From SG8-40 sp050050435 (GTDB lineage Bacteria > Pseudomonadota > Gammaproteobacteria > Burkholderiales > Eutrophovitaceae), in assembly GCA_050050435.1 (NCBI GenBank), contig JASFUE010000048.1, forward strand, positions 1 through 14,942: a stretch of DNA of 14,942 nt, written 5' to 3'. This document shows, in pieces, positions 12,923 to 14,942 of this stretch. Positions within the stretch are counted from its first letter, which is position 1, and each line of letters opens with the position of its first letter. The position numbers and the translations under genes are program-made. Under the pieces are notes generated by a model, which did no database searches, was not told the origin of the DNA, and was given only the letters and a program-made list of their open reading frames with translations.

Positions 12923-14942
12923 ATGAAAACAAGACGAAGCAAAACCAGTACTCCACGTCGGCGCAAGGCGCCCGCGCTGCGCCAGCGCGACCCGTTTCTC
13001 GAGCGCGAGCAGGGGCGCTACGACTCGCCGTTGCCAAGCCGGGAATTCATTTTGCAGATTCTCGAACAACAAGGTGCGCCGGTCACCGAAAGCAAACTGT
13101 TTCGCCTGCTCGACATCGAAGCGGACGAAGAAACGATGATGTTGCGCCGGTTGAACGCCATGGAACGCGACGGCCAGCTCATTCGCAATCGGCGGAATGC
13201 CATCTGTATCGTTGACAAGATCGACCTGGTGGCGGGGCGAGTACAGGGTCATGCGGACGGCTTCGGGTTCCTGATTCCGGACGAAGGCGGTGATGACCTG
13301 TTTCTCGGACCGTCTCAAATGACCCAGGTGCTCCATGGCGACCGGGTGTTGGCTCGCCCGGGCGCAACCGGCGCGCGAGGCCTTCGCGAAGCGGCCATCG
13401 TCGAAGTGCTCGAGCGGGTTAACAAGACCTTGGTAGGACGTTACCTGCAGAAACGCGGAATCGGCGTGGTAGTGCCGGAACAAAGGCGCATCAGCCAGGA
13501 TTTGCTGGTGCCTTCAGGGGCGCGTCGAGGTGCCAGGCCGGGGCAGGTGGTAGTGGCGGAAATTGTCGAGCAGCCGACCCGGCATGCCCAGCCGATCGGG
13601 CGCATCGTCGAGGTGCTCGGCGATTACGATGATCCGGGAATGGAAATCGAGATTGCCCTGCGCAAGCATTCGCTGCCGTTCGAGTTTCCGCGCGAAGTGC
13701 AAAGGCGGGCCGACCGGTTTCCTGCCAAAGTCGGCGAAAAGGAAACCACGGGTCGCGTTGATGTGCGGCACTTGCCATTGGTAACGATCGACGACGAGAC
13801 CGCGCGCGATTTCGATGATGCGGTCTATTGCGAGCCGCTTGGCGCAGGTTATCGCTTGTGGGTCGCCATTGCCGATGTCAGCCACTACGTCAAGCCTGGC
13901 GATGCGCTGGATGGCGAGGCGCGGCTGCGCGGCAATTCTGTTTATTTCCCGCGACGCGTCATCCCGATGCTGCCCGAGGCGCTGTCCAATCAATTGTGCT
14001 CGCTCAATCCGCAGGTGGACCGGCTATGCATGGTCTGCGAGATGGATATCGGTGCACGTGGGAAGCTCTCGCGCTACCGCTTCTATCCCGCCGTGATGCA
14101 TTCGGCGGCACGCCTGACCTACAACGCGGTTGCCGAGGTGCTCGAGCACCCCCGCGGCAAGACCGCACAATCGCTCAGGGCACTGACTCCGCATCTTTTG
14201 AACCTGAACAAACTCTATGAGGTCCTGGCGAAGGCGCGTAAGCGTCGTGGGGCCATTGAGTTCGAGACGATACAGACGCGGATGCATTTCGATGAACGCG
14301 GCAAGATCGAGCGCATCACACCGATGGTGCGCAATGTCGCCCATCGCATCATTGAAGAGTGCATGTTGTGCGCCAATGTCAGCGCCTCGAACTTTCTGCA
14401 AGAGCATTCACACCCGGTTCTGTACCGGATTCACGAAGGACCAACCGAGGAAAAGCTGCTCGCGCTACGGCAGTTTCTCGGTGAGTTCGGCCTGCAGCTA
14501 TCTGGCGGTGACGACCCGCAGGCAAATGACTACGCGCGCCTGCTGGAGCGCATCAGGGATCGTCCCGATGCCCAGCTGCTGCAAACGGTTATGCTCAGAT
14601 CACTAAAACAGGCTGTCTACAGCCCGGAGAAGGAGGGCCATTTCGGTTTGGCCTACGAGTCCTATACACATTTCACTTCACCCATCCGTCGTTATCCTGA
14701 CCTGCTGATCCATCGTTCCATCAAGGCCGTTCTGGCTTCCCGGCAGTATTCGCCGGGTAATTGGCACGAGATCGGCCGGCATTGTTCGGAGACCGAGCGA
14801 CGTGCCGATGAGGCACCCCGGGATGTGGAGTCGTGGCTCAAGAGCTATTACATGCAGGACCGGATTGGCGAGCAATTCGAGGGAACCATTGCCTCGGTGA
14901 CCGGTTTCGGCGTGTTCGTGGCGCTGGACGAGGTCTATGTCG
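12923..14942 (+). CDS. rnr: ribonuclease R, 3' end cut by the window edge
   Basis: RNase R is the processive 3'-5' exoribonuclease of the RNB family that degrades structured RNA. The frame is open from ATG 12923 for 673 codons with no stop and leaves the window. A basic N-terminus (MKTRRSKTSTPRRRKAP) leads to a winged-helix region (about 38-98, with SREFILQILEQQGAP). A cold-shock domain begins with GRVQGHADGFGFLIPDE (about 105-121). The RNB domain has the catalytic aspartates in TIDDETARDFDDAV: Asp290, Asp296, Asp298 and Asp299, equivalent to E. coli 272, 278, 280 and 281. HFTSPIRRYPDL (583-594) is the conserved RNB signature. The S1 domain has just begun (FEGTIASVTGFGVFV) at the edge. The missing part would be the rest of S1 and the basic tail. 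The ribosome-binding site is weak, and no clear + strand promoter was found in the 99 bases shared with tRNA-Leu. Confidence 0.97.
   Translation, partial: MKTRRSKTSTPRRRKAPALRQRDPFLEREQGRYDSPLPSREFILQILEQQGAPVTESKLFRLLDIEADEETMMLRRLNAMERDGQLIRNRRNAICIVDKIDLVAGRVQGHADGFGFLIPDEGGDDLFLGPSQMTQVLHGDRVLARPGATGARGLREAAIVEVLERVNKTLVGRYLQKRGIGVVVPEQRRISQDLLVPSGARRGARPGQVVVAEIVEQPTRHAQPIGRIVEVLGDYDDPGMEIEIALRKHSLPFEFPREVQRRADRFPAKVGEKETTGRVDVRHLPLVTIDDETARDFDDAVYCEPLGAGYRLWVAIADVSHYVKPGDALDGEARLRGNSVYFPRRVIPMLPEALSNQLCSLNPQVDRLCMVCEMDIGARGKLSRYRFYPAVMHSAARLTYNAVAEVLEHPRGKTAQSLRALTPHLLNLNKLYEVLAKARKRRGAIEFETIQTRMHFDERGKIERITPMVRNVAHRIIEECMLCANVSASNFLQEHSHPVLYRIHEGPTEEKLLALRQFLGEFGLQLSGGDDPQANDYARLLERIRDRPDAQLLQTVMLRSLKQAVYSPEKEGHFGLAYESYTHFTSPIRRYPDLLIHRSIKAVLASRQYSPGNWHEIGRHCSETERRADEAPRDVESWLKSYYMQDRIGEQFEGTIASVTGFGVFVALDEVYV

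Overview
The window is a gene-dense, conserved housekeeping segment from a moderately GC-rich pseudomonadote. Gene order (rodZ-ispG-hisS-yfgM-bamB-der-hfq-hflX-hflK-hflC-DUF2065-hisZ-purA, then tRNA-Leu and rnr) and protein signatures fit a betaproteobacterium or an early-branching gammaproteobacterium. The signatures are the long IspG with CPGCGRTT, NKAE in the first G domain of Der, RKEH on the Hfq rim, and a HisZ. In E. coli the same genes lie in two distant loci (rodZ...der and hfq...rnr). Here they are joined at der-hfq, without mutL-miaA before hfq. This assignment rests on remembered family features and synteny, not on a phylogeny.

Layout. Bases 2-235 hold the tail of rodZ (cell shape). 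Then come ispG (isoprenoid MEP pathway), hisS (histidyl-tRNA synthetase), yfgM and bamB (translocon and outer-membrane assembly accessories, overlapping by one base) and der (ribosome-assembly GTPase). From 6184 follow hfq, hflX (ribosome-splitting GTPase), hflK and hflC (FtsH-regulating membrane complex, overlapping by four bases), a 64-residue DUF2065 membrane protein, hisZ (regulatory subunit of the first histidine-pathway enzyme) and purA (AMP synthesis). All are on the + strand with gaps of at most about 110 bases, so long polycistronic transcripts are plausible. A tRNA-Leu(CAG) gene lies on the - strand at 12737-12823, convergent with purA and divergent from rnr. It has a readable stable-RNA-type promoter. 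The last gene is rnr (RNase R), open from 12923 through the right edge of the window.

The genes group by role: envelope biogenesis (rodZ, yfgM, bamB, hflKC, DUF2065), translation and RNA metabolism (hisS, der, hfq, hflX, tRNA-Leu, rnr), and biosynthesis (ispG, hisZ, purA). No mobile element, CRISPR array, phage gene or defence gene was seen.

I found no convincing undescribed system. The points most worth a second look are small: the DUF2065 protein next to hflKC with a perfect 7-bp hairpin in front of it, the structured and tandemly repeated spacer between convergent purA and tRNA-Leu, overlapping dyads upstream of purA, and an hfq-hflX spacer that stays open in frame from the hfq stop to the hflX start.
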